From NCBI RefSeq assembly GCF_030272615.1, contig NC_081407.1, positions 265,484,574 to 265,548,573 of the forward strand: a stretch of DNA of 64,000 bases. Reading direction: 5' to 3'. A program made the translations under genes and the position numbers. Numbering within the stretch: position 1 is the stretch's first letter; every line of letters begins with the position of its first letter. This document shows positions 63,235 through 64,000 of the stretch, in pieces. This DNA comes from Cryptomeria japonica. Lineage: Eukaryota > Streptophyta > Pinopsida > Cupressales > Cupressaceae. The notes beneath the pieces were generated by a model. That model was not told where the DNA came from. It saw only the letters and a program-made list of their open reading frames with translations, and ran no database searches.

Positions 63235-64000
63235 TTTTGCCCCTCTTTGAGACAATGCAGCTTGTTGCATTGTTTCAAAGAAGATAATATGAACTGATAC
63301 AAAGTTGCCCCAAGATGGGAATGATATGCCCCCTCGAGAGATTGGATGAATGTGTCTAGAAAGATCGTAGAGAATCTTTCGATAAGAAAGAAAGGCTAGA
63401 AATGACTGACCAGATAGGATAGAGTGACAGAGTCACGAGATAACGAAGACTAACTCGGGAGACAAGGGCTAGGGTAGTCTATAAGATAGACCATGAGGGG
63501 AAAACATCCTCATTGTCATCCACACATCTAAGAGATCAGAGTGCAGGGAGAGAATAAAGCAGCAACAGTCAGCAGCGATGGCATTGGTTCATAGATTCGA
63601 CCGCGTTTGCCAATTTCAGAGGCCAGCAAAGGCAGGAGAGCCGGTGAGTACCACAAAACATCCTCATTGTCATCCACACATCCAAGAGATCAGAGTGCAG
63701 GGAGAGAATAAAGCAGCAACAGTCAGCAGCGATGGCATTGGTTCACATATTCAACTGCGTTCGCCAATTTCAAAGGCCAGCAAAGGCAGGAGAGCCGGTG
63801 AGTACTTTGTTGTAATAAATGTTGTCATTAATGCATCTTAGGTAGTGCAATAAATGCACTTTTAGGAATGTCAAGCGGGGTAAAAAAATGCTAAGGCATG
63901 TTTGCATTATGAATGCGCGTTTATGTCTTCAAGGCCGAATCAGCAGTTCTATGATGAACATATGCTATTGATTGGATAAGTTGCTGAGAGGATACACTTA
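63235..64000 (-). mobile_element. Interior start of the element with LTR 62430-63234 (cut by window end)
   Basis: Opens with the complement of a purine tract (ttttgcccctctttgaga) beside the LTR, the 3' end of the interior in minus orientation. No pol domain is seen before the window ends. Confidence 0.55.
63501..63806. repeat. Two-copy 154-bp tandem duplication
   Basis: 63501-63654 and 63655-63806 share almost every base, from aaaacatcctcattgtcatc to gagccggtgagta. An 87-codon frame (63578-63841) spans the junction and is probably a by-product. Confidence 0.85.

Overview
The window looks like intergenic-to-genic DNA from a large-genome seed plant, most plausibly a gymnosperm. This is an inference from layout, not a database match. 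The evidence is AT-rich sequence, one intact plant-type gene in 64 kb, and dense, old, nested LTR retrotransposons with nuclear-genome traits (tRNA-iMet primer sites, 5-bp target duplications, SINE, LINE, plant-mobile-domain and RPA1 fossils). There are no bacterial operons, rRNA genes or CRISPR arrays.

Layout. 125-6931: a complete Ty3/gypsy-related non-autonomous element (minus strand; 1.15-1.18 kb LTRs; target duplication AAAGG) with only a gag-like frame. 6937-8676: unexplained decayed coding trace. 8682-15031: a complete copia-type non-autonomous element (444-bp LTRs, duplication CATAC) with gag and protease remnants plus an unusual acidic ORF, and no integrase or reverse transcriptase. 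Its 3' LTR is split by a 1.37-kb solo LTR (duplication ATCTT). 16455-18176: a miniature LTR element (duplication GGTGT) related to the copia 3' region, itself split by a 704-bp LTR-like insertion (duplication AGTTG). 20700-22092: an intron-less decayed copy of replication protein A large subunit. 22845-24483: gag fossil and LTR of another gypsy-type element. 25960-26639: an array of ten short imperfect palindromes. 27896-35819: a complete decayed chromodomain Ty3/gypsy element (minus strand, 1.6-kb LTRs, duplication ATTAC). 37985-38736: LINE ORF1 fossil. 39043-39177: a tRNA-derived SINE with 17-bp duplications. 42225-43757 and 54655-55656: two copies of one ancestral segment; the first carries a tRNA-headed insertion, the second is the empty site. 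43755-44865: LTR related to the first element. 45840-46720: plant mobile domain fossil. 47139-53345: a second chromodomain Ty3/gypsy element (plus strand, about 0.8-kb LTRs). 53430-54040: LINE ORF1 fossil. 57092-60878: the one apparently intact gene. 62430-window end: LTR and internal start of a further minus-strand element.

The intact gene is a four-exon class III secretory peroxidase (323 residues). Exon lengths are 198, 192, 166 and 416 nt, all eight cysteines are present, and both haem-pocket histidines are present. The conserved Gly just before the proximal-histidine motif is read as Arg, at a codon split by intron 3. Intron 1 (2.36 kb) has been enlarged by a foldback element and other repeats. 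The rest of the window is a palimpsest of at least four layers of insertion, each datable relative to its host by target-site duplications.
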